Positions 5,763-11,580 of a DNA stretch of 11,580 nucleotides are shown in pieces. The position numbers and the translations under genes were made by a program. Position 1 is the stretch's first letter; each line of letters opens with the position of its first letter. This stretch comes from JBBSQE01 sp038258095 (GTDB lineage Bacteria > Actinomycetota > Thermoleophilia > Solirubrobacterales > 70-9): positions 1 through 11,580 of the forward strand of contig JBBSQE010000094.1 in assembly GCA_038258095.1 (NCBI GenBank), written 5' to 3'. The notes under the pieces were generated by a model. The model saw only the letters and a list, made by a program, of their open reading frames with translations. It searched no databases and was not told the origin of the DNA.

Positions 5763-8324
5763 ATGTTCGTGCGCAAGAAGCGTCGCAGTGGAGCGGCGCG
5801 CCGCAGCCCGGCCCGCGGGTCCAAGCCCGCGCGGAAGCCCGCTGCCCGGAAGGCCGCCCCGCGCAGGCCGGCCCGCTCCTCTCGACGGCCGGAGTTCCTG
5901 CCGGCCGAGCTCGAGCAACACCAGCGCGAGGTCCTCGGGCTTTCCCTTCTCGCTCTCGCCGTCTATCTGGGAGTGGTGCTCTACCTCGGCTGGGATGGGG
6001 GACGCCTGGGCAGCGGCGTCAACGTGGGCCTCACCTACCTGTTCGGGAAGGTCGCCTACCTCACGCCCATCGCCCTGGCCGCCGCAGCCGCCGGCTTGAT
6101 CCTCAACCCTCTGCTCCCAGCCGTCCGGCCGGTGCGAACGGGGTCGATCTGCCTGGCGCTCGGCCTCCTGCTCGCCTTCGCCGCGCAGACGTTCGGGATC
6201 GGACCGAACCACCCGCCTCGTTCGGAGCTGTTCGACGCATCGTGGATGCGTGAACATGGCGGAGTCTTCGGGGAGTCCCTCTATGGCGCGACCAGCACGC
6301 TCTTCTCGCGCGCCGGCTCCCACATCTTTGCCGTGCTCCTCTTGGCGATCGGCGTGCTCCTGCTCAGCGGCGCCTCCATCGCGGCGTTCCTGTCCGGCAG
6401 CGGGCAGGCGATCAAGAAGGCTCGCACGGGCAGCGAGGAGATGGCTCGAACGGTGGCCCGCAGCCGCGCTGCCCGTCGCGGCGCGCCGGCCGCCGACGGC
6501 GGCGGCGTGGTCGACGACTACGACGATCCCTTCGCGACGGAGCCCGACCCCACAAGCGTCATGGACGACTATCCCGATGAGGAGGCGGCCGAGCCCACCG
6601 TGGCGCTCACTGCGGACGAGGAGGACGAGGGCTTCGAGAACGAGGCCGTCACGCAGGACTTCGACGCCGCTTTGAGTGCTCTCGAGTCGCAGGATGGAGA
6701 CGAGTCAGGGGATGCGGGCGCTGCATCCGATCCTCCTCCGGTCGAGGAGGATCCGCTCGATCGCTCGGAGGCCTCGGGAGCGCCGTTCACGCCGATGGCC
6801 AAGACGCGCGGTGTCACCGAGTCCGAGGAGATCGATTACGTGATGCCTCCGGCCAAGGCCCTGGTCCGGGGCAAGGCCGACTCCGGCCCCGACCCCCGCG
6901 AACACGAGGTGATCGGCCGCAAGCTGGTCGAAACACTCGGCCACTTCGGGGTCGAGGCGCGGATCGTCGGCATCGTCAGCGGCCCGCACGTGTCCCGCTA
7001 CGAGCTTCGCCTGGCCCCGGGAATCAAGGTCAAGAAGGTCACCGAGCTCGCCAACGACATTGCCTACGCGCTGGCCTCGACCGACATTCGGATCCTGGCG
7101 CCGATCCCGGGCAAGCAGGCGGTCGGAGTCGAGGTTCCCAACAACCGCCGCAAGATCGTCCGCCTCGGCGACATCTACGAGGACCGGCCTGCGAAGTCCT
7201 CGCCTCTCGTCGCCTGGCTCGGCAAGGACATCGCCGGCAAGTCGGTGTGGACGGATCTCCAGAAGATGCCGCACGTCCTCGTCGCGGGCACGACGGGCTC
7301 GGGCAAGTCCGGTTGCGTCAACGCGATTCTCTCCTCGATTCTGATGCACGCGTCCCCGAATGAGGTGCGCCTCGTGCTCGTGGACCCCAAGCAGGTGGAG
7401 CTGAATCACTACGAGGCGGTCCCGCACCTACTGACGCCGGTCGTCACATCACCGCGCCTGGCCGCGAACGTGCTCAGCAACCTGATCGCCGAGATGGAGA
7501 CGCGCTACGGGATCATGAGCGCGGCCCGCGCCCGCAACCTCGCCGAGCTGAACAAGATCCGGGTCAAGGCCGGCGAGCCGCCGCTGCCCCACATCCTCTG
7601 CGTAATCGACGAGCTTGCGGACCTGATGATGGTCGCTCCGACCGAGGTGGAGGACTCGATCATCCGCCTCGCGCAGAAGTCCCGGGCCACGGGGATCCAC
7701 CTCGTGCTCGCGACGCAGCGCCCGTCGACCGACATCATCACCGGCACGATCAAGGTCAACATCCCGGCGAGGATCGCTTTCGCCGTCTCCTCGCAGACCG
7801 ATTCCCGGGTGATCCTCGACTCGGGCGGAGCCGAGTCGCTCCTCGGCCAGGGCGACATGCTCTTCCGCGGCCCCGGTACATCGAAGCTGCAGCGGATCCA
7901 GGGGGCCTACATCACCGAGGAGGAAATCGCCCGCATCACCCGCTTCTGGTCGAAGCAGGGCGAGCCGGAGTTCGAGGAGGAGATGCTCGAGGCCCCCGCA
8001 GAGGTTGCGGACCCGGATGTGGAGGGCGAGTTCGATCCCGACCAGGACGATCTTCTCGACGAGGCGATCCGCACCGTCGTCCAGACCGAGACCGCGTCGG
8101 TTTCGATGATCCAGCGCCGCCTGCGCGTCGGCTACACGCGAGCGGGCCGCCTGATCGACATGCTCGAGCGCCGAGGCGTCATCTCCGGCTACGAGGGATC
8201 GAAGCCGCGCCAGGTCCTGATCACCGCGGCTGACCTGCCCAGGGTCCTCAGCGGGCAGGAGGGCGACAGCGCCGCTGATGATTTCGACCCGGCCGCGGCC
8301 GTCGGGGTCTCCGAAGACTCCTAG
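5763..8324 (+). CDS. ftsK: FtsK/SpoIIIE-family DNA translocase
   Basis: FtsK is a hexameric ATP-driven pump at the division septum that clears and sorts chromosome ends before cell separation. The 853 residues show a strongly basic N-tail (1-43), about four membrane helices (near 57-76, 96-114, 127-143, 186-210), and a long acidic, low-complexity linker (about 240-340). The FtsK alpha and beta motor domains follow, with Walker A GTTGSGKS (509-516), LVLVDPKQVELNHYE, Walker B ILCVIDELADLMM (Asp616, Glu617) and LATQRPSTDIITG. The C-terminal gamma winged-helix domain (about 760-822) has SMIQRRLRVGYTRAGRLIDM, the family signature for reading KOPS-type polar DNA motifs. The start has a good Shine-Dalgarno. 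In other actinobacteria ftsK also follows rnj directly; here the inverted two-component operon lies between them. Confidence 0.96.
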   Translation: MFVRKKRRSGAARRSPARGSKPARKPAARKAAPRRPARSSRRPEFLPAELEQHQREVLGLSLLALAVYLGVVLYLGWDGGRLGSGVNVGLTYLFGKVAYLTPIALAAAAAGLILNPLLPAVRPVRTGSICLALGLLLAFAAQTFGIGPNHPPRSELFDASWMREHGGVFGESLYGATSTLFSRAGSHIFAVLLLAIGVLLLSGASIAAFLSGSGQAIKKARTGSEEMARTVARSRAARRGAPAADGGGVVDDYDDPFATEPDPTSVMDDYPDEEAAEPTVALTADEEDEGFENEAVTQDFDAALSALESQDGDESGDAGAASDPPPVEEDPLDRSEASGAPFTPMAKTRGVTESEEIDYVMPPAKALVRGKADSGPDPREHEVIGRKLVETLGHFGVEARIVGIVSGPHVSRYELRLAPGIKVKKVTELANDIAYALASTDIRILAPIPGKQAVGVEVPNNRRKIVRLGDIYEDRPAKSSPLVAWLGKDIAGKSVWTDLQKMPHVLVAGTTGSGKSGCVNAILSSILMHASPNEVRLVLVDPKQVELNHYEAVPHLLTPVVTSPRLAANVLSNLIAEMETRYGIMSAARARNLAELNKIRVKAGEPPLPHILCVIDELADLMMVAPTEVEDSIIRLAQKSRATGIHLVLATQRPSTDIITGTIKVNIPARIAFAVSSQTDSRVILDSGGAESLLGQGDMLFRGPGTSKLQRIQGAYITEEEIARITRFWSKQGEPEFEEEMLEAPAEVADPDVEGEFDPDQDDLLDEAIRTVVQTETASVSMIQRRLRVGYTRAGRLIDMLERRGVISGYEGSKPRQVLITAADLPRVLSGQEGDSAADDFDPAAAVGVSEDS

Positions 8325-8335
8325 CGACTCGATCC

Positions 8336-8357
8336 CCGAGCCTCGAGTGAGGCTCGG
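8336..8357 (+). terminator. GC hairpin after ftsK, possible terminator without U-tail
   Basis: CCGAGCCTC (8336-8344) and GAGGCTCGG (8349-8357) make a perfect 9-bp stem with a 4-base loop, 11 bases after the ftsK stop. No T-run follows, so it is either an actinobacterial-style tail-less terminator or an mRNA 3' end stabiliser. Confidence 0.5.
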
Positions 8358-8382
8358 CCGAGCTCGCACGGTTCAAGGGGTA

Positions 8383-8469
8383 CCTGGGAACGGTTGCGTG
8401 CCTCCTCGATGGCCGGCGATGGACAACCCAACCCAGGCATATCCTGGGGACGGTTGTCACTTGTCCCCA
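8383..8469. repeat. REP-like palindrome with a degenerate direct copy
   Basis: CCTGGGGACGGTTG (8443-8456) recurs as CCTGGGAACGGTTG (8383-8396), 13 of 14 identical and exactly 60 bases apart. The second copy forms a hairpin, TGGGGAC with GTCCCCA (8445-8451 with 8463-8469), around an 11-base loop. It can pair instead with CCCAGG at 8432-8437. From memory, GGGGACGGTT...GTCCCC palindromes resemble REP elements mobilised by RAYT (Y1-type) transposases. No such transposase lies in the window. The rest of the ftsK-cinA gap shows no gene. Confidence 0.5.
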
Positions 8470-8608
8470 TCTCAGGACAACGACGAGCGTTCCCATCCAG
8501 GTGGCAGGGCGGCTTGGCGGCCGCTTTCTCCAGACGGTCACCCGTACCTCGTTGAGCCGCGGCAGGAACATTTCGGAAAGCACTCACGCACCGGCGACGC
8601 GGTCCGGG

Positions 8609-8614
8609 CAGAAT
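8609..8614 (+). promoter_or_regulatory. Weak candidate -10 box of cinA
   Basis: CAGAAT lies 6 bases before the preferred cinA ATG, with no Shine-Dalgarno nearby. It departs from TAnnnT at the first base and has no clear -35. It is kept only because the spacing matches the other probable leaderless starts here. Confidence 0.22.
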
Positions 8615-8620
8615 GGGCCG

Positions 8621-9907
8621 ATGAGCTCCAGCCCCGTACGCGCCGGCATCGTCGTCACTGGCACCGAGGTCATCACCGGGACCATCGTCGACCGCAACGG
8701 GCCGTGGGTTTCCGAGCGTCTCGCTGAGCTCGGCGTCGAGGTCGCTCACATCATGATCGTCGCCGACCGCCGTGACGATCTCCAGGCCGCGCTCCGCTTC
8801 ATGGCCTCCGAGGGCCTTGACTTGATCGTCACCTCCGGAGGCCTCGGGCCGACTGCCGATGATCTGACGGCCGAGGTCGTTGCCAAGTTCGCCGGTCTGG
8901 AGATGGAGCTGGACGAGCCGATGGAGCAGAAGATCGCGGCGATCATCCGTGGCTTCGCGCGGCGGCTGCGGCTCGACGAGGACGCCCTGCGCACCGCGAA
9001 TCGCAAGCAGGCGATGGTGCCGATCGGGGCAACGACGCTCGATCCGATCGGAACGGCGCCGGGGTTGGTGGTGCCCGCGGGAGACCGCGTCGTCATGGTG
9101 CTCCCCGGGCCGCCGCGCGAGCTGCAGCCGATGTGGCCGGCGGCGCTCGCGGCGGAGGCGGTGCGCGACGTCCTCGGCAGGGCTACCCCGTTGCGCGGTT
9201 ACACGCTGCGTATGTTCGGCGTTCCCGAATCCGAGATCGCACGAAGTCTCCGCGAGATGGAGGAGGAGGGGACGGACCTCGACGCGGTCGAGATCACGAC
9301 CTGCCTGCGCCGCGGGGAGATCGAGATCGACGTCCGCTACCGAGACGAGGCGGAGGGCGTCGCCGAGCGCGTCCGCGACGAGATGGCGCAGCGCCACCCC
9401 GAGAACCTGTTCAGCCTCGATGGCGAGACGATCGACTCCCAGGTCGCGAAGCTCCTGGCGGGCCGCAGGCTCGGGCTCGCCGAGTCCTGTAGCGGCGGGC
9501 TGCTGGCGGCCCGGATCACGACGGTGGCCGGCGCCTCGGAGTACTTCGCGGGCTCAGCCGTCACCTACTCGAACGAGGCCAAGACCGAGCTTCTGGGCGT
9601 CGACCGATGGTTGATCGAAGCGCACGGCGCGGTCTCGCCGGAGGTGGCCGAGGCGATGTCGCTCGGCGCAATGGAACGTTTCGAGGCCGACGTCGCGGTT
9701 TCGATCACCGGGGTGGCCGGCCCGGACGGTGGGACGGAGGAGAAGCCGGTCGGGTTCGTCTGCTTCCACGCCCGCACCGCGGGCGGGGAGACGATGGCCC
9801 GCTCCCCGGTGATCCCGGGGGGTCGGGAGGACATCCGCGAGCGCTCGGCCCTGGTCGGCCTGCATATGCTACGCGTGCTTCTGGGCGACCAGCCGCCGCC
9901 GATCTGA
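8621..9907 (+). CDS. cinA: CinA family protein, nicotinamide-nucleotide amidohydrolase
   Basis: CinA-family proteins pair an N-terminal molybdopterin-binding-like domain (ADP-ribose pyrophosphatase activity in studied members) with a C-terminal PncC domain that deamidates nicotinamide mononucleotide in NAD recycling. They are linked to competence genes in some bacteria. The chosen start gives 428 residues, near the usual 410-430. Visible are AGIVVTGTEVITG (8-20), TSGGLGPTADDLT (71-83), VMVLPGPPREL, then the PncC motifs AESCSGGLLA (287-296), TYSNEAKTELLG and GVAGPDGGTEEKPVG. Both domains look intact. The frame is open upstream to a GTG at 8501, but the added 40 residues lie in the intergenic region and show no family similarity, so ATG 8621 is preferred. 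The cinA-thpR-recA block occurs in other bacteria, for example Deinococcus. Confidence 0.94.
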   Translation: MSSSPVRAGIVVTGTEVITGTIVDRNGPWVSERLAELGVEVAHIMIVADRRDDLQAALRFMASEGLDLIVTSGGLGPTADDLTAEVVAKFAGLEMELDEPMEQKIAAIIRGFARRLRLDEDALRTANRKQAMVPIGATTLDPIGTAPGLVVPAGDRVVMVLPGPPRELQPMWPAALAAEAVRDVLGRATPLRGYTLRMFGVPESEIARSLREMEEEGTDLDAVEITTCLRRGEIEIDVRYRDEAEGVAERVRDEMAQRHPENLFSLDGETIDSQVAKLLAGRRLGLAESCSGGLLAARITTVAGASEYFAGSAVTYSNEAKTELLGVDRWLIEAHGAVSPEVAEAMSLGAMERFEADVAVSITGVAGPDGGTEEKPVGFVCFHARTAGGETMARSPVIPGGREDIRERSALVGLHMLRVLLGDQPPPI

Positions 9908-9929
9908 GGGCCGCTCAGTCCGTCCTCAG
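9904..9929. other. Short hairpin spanning two convergent stop codons
   Basis: CTGAGG (9904-9909) pairs with CCTCAG (9924-9929). Each arm contains the TGA stop of one of the converging genes, cinA on plus and the hydrolase on minus, only 18 bases apart. A 6-bp stem with a 14-base loop is weak for termination and has no U-tract. Confidence 0.3.
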
Positions 9930-10825
9930 GCGGCGGCGCCGAAGTGCTCGCGGGCCGCGGCTGCGACGAGTTCGGGCCGTTCGTCGGCGATGAAGTGACC
10001 ACAGCCTGGAACGAACTCGATCTCCATGTCGTCTGAGTGGCGCCTATGGGCGTCGCCTCGCAGGAGCTCGGGGCTGATGAACACGTCGTCTTCGCCGAAG
10101 AGAAGCCGTGTGGGGGCCGCGAGCTTGGTCGAGTTCCAGTGCCCGGCGAGCGATTGGCCGAAGGTCCGCAGGTAGTAGCGGTAGAGGTGGCTGACGGCCC
10201 GGGCGCGTTCGGGGTCGCGAAAGCTCTCCGCGTACATCGCGATCTCGTCCTCCGGTATGGCTCCCCCGGTGCTCCTGCGCAGGTTGTAGGAGATCCAGGG
10301 GGTGCGGCGATGCAGGAAGGGGCCGAGGACCGGGGTCGCGTTGAGGAGGCCATACCAGCTCATCAGGGCCTGCCTGGCGGCCTTCGGGCTCGGCTCGGAC
10401 CAAGGGTGCGGGGCGTTGAGGACGATCAGGCGCTCGACGCGAGCCGGGTGCAGGAGGCCGAGCATCAGGGTCGTCCACCCGCCCCAGTCGTGGCCGATGA
10501 CGTTGGCGCGCTCGATCTCCAGGACCTCGAGCAGCGCCACTTGGTCGCGTGCGAACGTCTCGCCGTCATGCCCCGAACCGGGGGCCTCGGTCTGGCCGAA
10601 GCCGCGCAGATCGGGGGCGATGACCCGAAAGTCCCGGGAGAGGTCGGGGATCAGGCGATGCCACAGGTAGTGATGGCCCGGCCAGCCGTGGAGGAGGAGC
10701 AGCGGCGGGCCCGATCCGGACTCGGCGTAGTTGACGCGCAGGCCCCCGGCGACGACCTGGCGACGCTCGGCACCCGGGATCGTGGGTGGGTCGGATGGAG
10801 GGCGCTCGGTCGGGCGGTGGGGCAT
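9926..10825 (-). CDS. Alpha/beta hydrolase, epoxide hydrolase-like
   Basis: A 299-residue alpha/beta-fold hydrolase. Motifs: oxyanion-hole HGWPG (46-50), PDLRGFGQTEAP (71-82), a nucleophile elbow VIGHDWGG with Asp113 as nucleophile, an acid near Asp247 in LLFGEDDVF, and the base His277 in GCGHF. An Asp nucleophile with HGxP and a Tyr-rich cap (Tyr158, Tyr180, Tyr198, Tyr215-218) fits soluble epoxide hydrolases. Haloalkane dehalogenase is the alternative, though their halide-binding Trp next to the nucleophile (Trp114) is shared by both families. The substrate is unknown. ATG 10825 is preferred; an upstream GTG at 10885 would add 20 residues without family character and would overlap the thpR promoter. 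It converges on cinA and diverges from thpR, breaking an otherwise co-directional block, so it may be a later insertion. Confidence 0.88.
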   Translation of the reverse strand: MPHRPTERPPSDPPTIPGAERRQVVAGGLRVNYAESGSGPPLLLLHGWPGHHYLWHRLIPDLSRDFRVIAPDLRGFGQTEAPGSGHDGETFARDQVALLEVLEIERANVIGHDWGGWTTLMLGLLHPARVERLIVLNAPHPWSEPSPKAARQALMSWYGLLNATPVLGPFLHRRTPWISYNLRRSTGGAIPEDEIAMYAESFRDPERARAVSHLYRYYLRTFGQSLAGHWNSTKLAAPTRLLFGEDDVFISPELLRGDAHRRHSDDMEIEFVPGCGHFIADERPELVAAAAREHFGAAA

Positions 10826-10863
10826 TTGGCACACAGTCTGCGCGAAATCGGCACATCCACGCC

Positions 10864-10892
10864 TTGTTCGGTGATCCGGAGGCACCTAGATT
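10864..10892 (+). promoter_or_regulatory. Promoter of thpR (leaderless)
   Basis: TTGTTC (10864-10869), a 17-base spacer and TAGATT (10887-10892) sit 8 bases before the thpR ATG, which has no Shine-Dalgarno. It is the best-formed promoter in the window. It lies in the gap with the divergent hydrolase gene. Confidence 0.55.
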
Positions 10893-10900
10893 TGTCGCCG

Positions 10901-11512
10901 ATGACCGGCGACGCCCCGAAAACTACCCGAGCCTTCATAGCGCTCGACCTTCCGGAGCAGGTTCGCAGCGGGGTCGGGGCGTGGGGGGACGCGGCTCTGG
11001 ACGATCCGGCGCTGCGGTCCCTGGCGCCGGCCTCGCTCCACATCACCCTGGCGTTCCTGGGGGATCTCGACGACGTCGACCTGAAGCGGGCGGCTGAGGT
11101 CATCTACGAGGCGGATCCGGGGCCGGTTCGGATCTGGTTCGAGCCGGAGGCAACCGGGATGCCGAGGGAGAAGCGGAGGCGAAAGCGCCTGTTCGTCCTG
11201 GGGTGCCGGTCGCCCGCCGCCGTGGCGTTGCAGGCCGATGTCGAGGCGAAGCTCGTCGAGACCGGGATCTTCGAGCCGGAGCGGCAGTTCTGGCCCCATG
11301 TGACCGTTGCGCGGGTTCGTGCCGCCCGCGACGGACCGGGGCGCAAAGAGCCCGTCCGAAAACCGCCCGGACGGCTCTCAGGGGAGCTGCTGGAGCCGTT
11401 TCATGCCGTCCGATTGACGCTCTACCTTTCGAAAACCAAGTCGGCTGGCGCTGGGTATGCGCCGCTGGCGCAAGTCGAGTTGCCCAGGGGTACACCAAAT
11501 GGGCAGCAATGA
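10901..11512 (+). CDS. thpR: RNA 2',3'-cyclic phosphodiesterase (2'-5' RNA ligase family)
   Basis: A 203-residue member of the 2H phosphoesterase superfamily, which opens 2',3'-cyclic phosphate ends of RNA; some members also join tRNA halves by 2'-5' bonds. Two HxT motifs mark the active site: HITLAFLG with His47 and HVTVAR with His133. The N-terminal RAFIALDLPE (10-19) and C-terminal VRLTLYLSKT followed by YAPLAQVEL are family hallmarks. A basic patch, REKRRRKR (89-96), may contact RNA. The frame is open far upstream, over the antisense hydrolase, but family similarity begins at ATG 10901. The last gene begins 10 bases after its stop, so they are probably co-transcribed. In Deinococcus radiodurans this gene (called ligT) lies between cinA and recA, as here. 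Confidence 0.94.
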   Translation: MTGDAPKTTRAFIALDLPEQVRSGVGAWGDAALDDPALRSLAPASLHITLAFLGDLDDVDLKRAAEVIYEADPGPVRIWFEPEATGMPREKRRRKRLFVLGCRSPAAVALQADVEAKLVETGIFEPERQFWPHVTVARVRAARDGPGRKEPVRKPPGRLSGELLEPFHAVRLTLYLSKTKSAGAGYAPLAQVELPRGTPNGQQ

Positions 11513-11517
11513 GGTGA
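11512..11517 (+). promoter_or_regulatory. Shine-Dalgarno of the last gene
   Basis: AGGTGA ends 5 bases before the ATG at 11523 and overlaps the thpR stop, so translation may be coupled. It contrasts with the apparently leaderless genes nearby. Confidence 0.65.
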
Positions 11518-11522
11518 CAAAC

Positions 11523-11580
11523 ATGGCTGGAGACACAGTGAAGAACTTGAAGGACTCATCCGCAAAGGACGCCAAGGCTC
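11523..11580 (+). CDS. recA: Start of a gene cut by the window, probably recA
   Basis: Only 19 codons are visible: MAGDTVKNLKDSSAKDAKA, a hydrophilic, Lys-rich leader with no diagnostic motif. The call rests on context: cinA-thpR(ligT)-recA order is known, and recA follows cinA in many actinobacteria. RecA proteins often have a short variable Lys-rich tail before the conserved core, which would begin beyond the edge. A start at ATG 11523 is supported by the AGGTGA site. If the next residues do not lead into an ALDLAL-like helix and a FGKGS-type motif, the call is wrong. The gene itself is likely real; its identity is inference. Confidence 0.5.
   Translation, partial: MAGDTVKNLKDSSAKDAKA

Noticed and set aside
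8501..8620. Upstream GTG start for cinA adding 40 residues
   Set aside because: The extra residues have no family similarity and lie in the intergenic region. The CinA N-terminus normally begins just before AGIVVTGTEV, as with ATG 8621.
10037..10900. Long open frame in front of thpR on the plus strand
   Set aside because: It is antisense to a hydrolase with an intact catalytic set. ThpR homology begins at ATG 10901, directly behind a promoter.
1..11580. CRISPR array, phage or defence island, toxin-antitoxin pair, tRNA or rRNA
   Set aside because: No regularly spaced direct repeats, no mobile-element or defence proteins, and no tRNA-like cloverleaf were seen; the genes are mostly housekeeping.

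Overview
This is a GC-rich, gene-dense chromosomal segment with bacterial housekeeping synteny: dapA, rnj (RNase J), ftsK, cinA, thpR, and a final partial gene that is probably recA. The dapA-rnj-ftsK-cinA-recA order, the high-GC codon use and the protein styles suggest an actinobacterium, most likely a deep branch such as Thermoleophilia. That placement is inference; no rRNA or marker comparison was possible.

Left part (1-2918, all +): the C-terminal end of an amidase-signature enzyme; dapA (lysine/diaminopimelate synthesis); and rnj, whose ATG shares one base with the dapA stop. A 564-base gap (2919-3482) follows and is the least ordinary part of the window. It holds two divergently oriented copies of a roughly 100-base structured element, with a perfect 22-base core, a closing stem, an inner hairpin and signs of compensatory change. 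It also holds a 12-bp terminator on the minus strand, preceded by hairpins with mutually exclusive pairings and C-rich loops that may belong to a small RNA.

Middle (3483-5645, minus strand): a two-component system, an OmpR-type response regulator followed by a membrane histidine kinase. The kinase's first membrane helix lies upstream of any ATG/GTG/TTG codon. A well-placed Shine-Dalgarno in front of an AUC codon suggests non-canonical initiation. The regulator carries Lys where an acidic phosphorylation-pocket residue is expected.

Right part: ftsK (DNA translocase, +); an intergenic region with a GC hairpin and a REP-like palindrome; cinA (+); a convergent alpha/beta hydrolase of the epoxide-hydrolase type (minus) sitting inside the cinA-thpR-recA block; thpR (+); and 58 bases of a last gene with a good ribosome-binding site.

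Several genes (dapA, the regulator, thpR, perhaps cinA) have a TAnnnT-like -10 box only 6-8 bases before the start codon and no Shine-Dalgarno, the pattern of leaderless mRNAs. ftsK, the kinase and the last gene have Shine-Dalgarno sequences. No tRNA, rRNA, CRISPR array, transposase or phage gene was seen.
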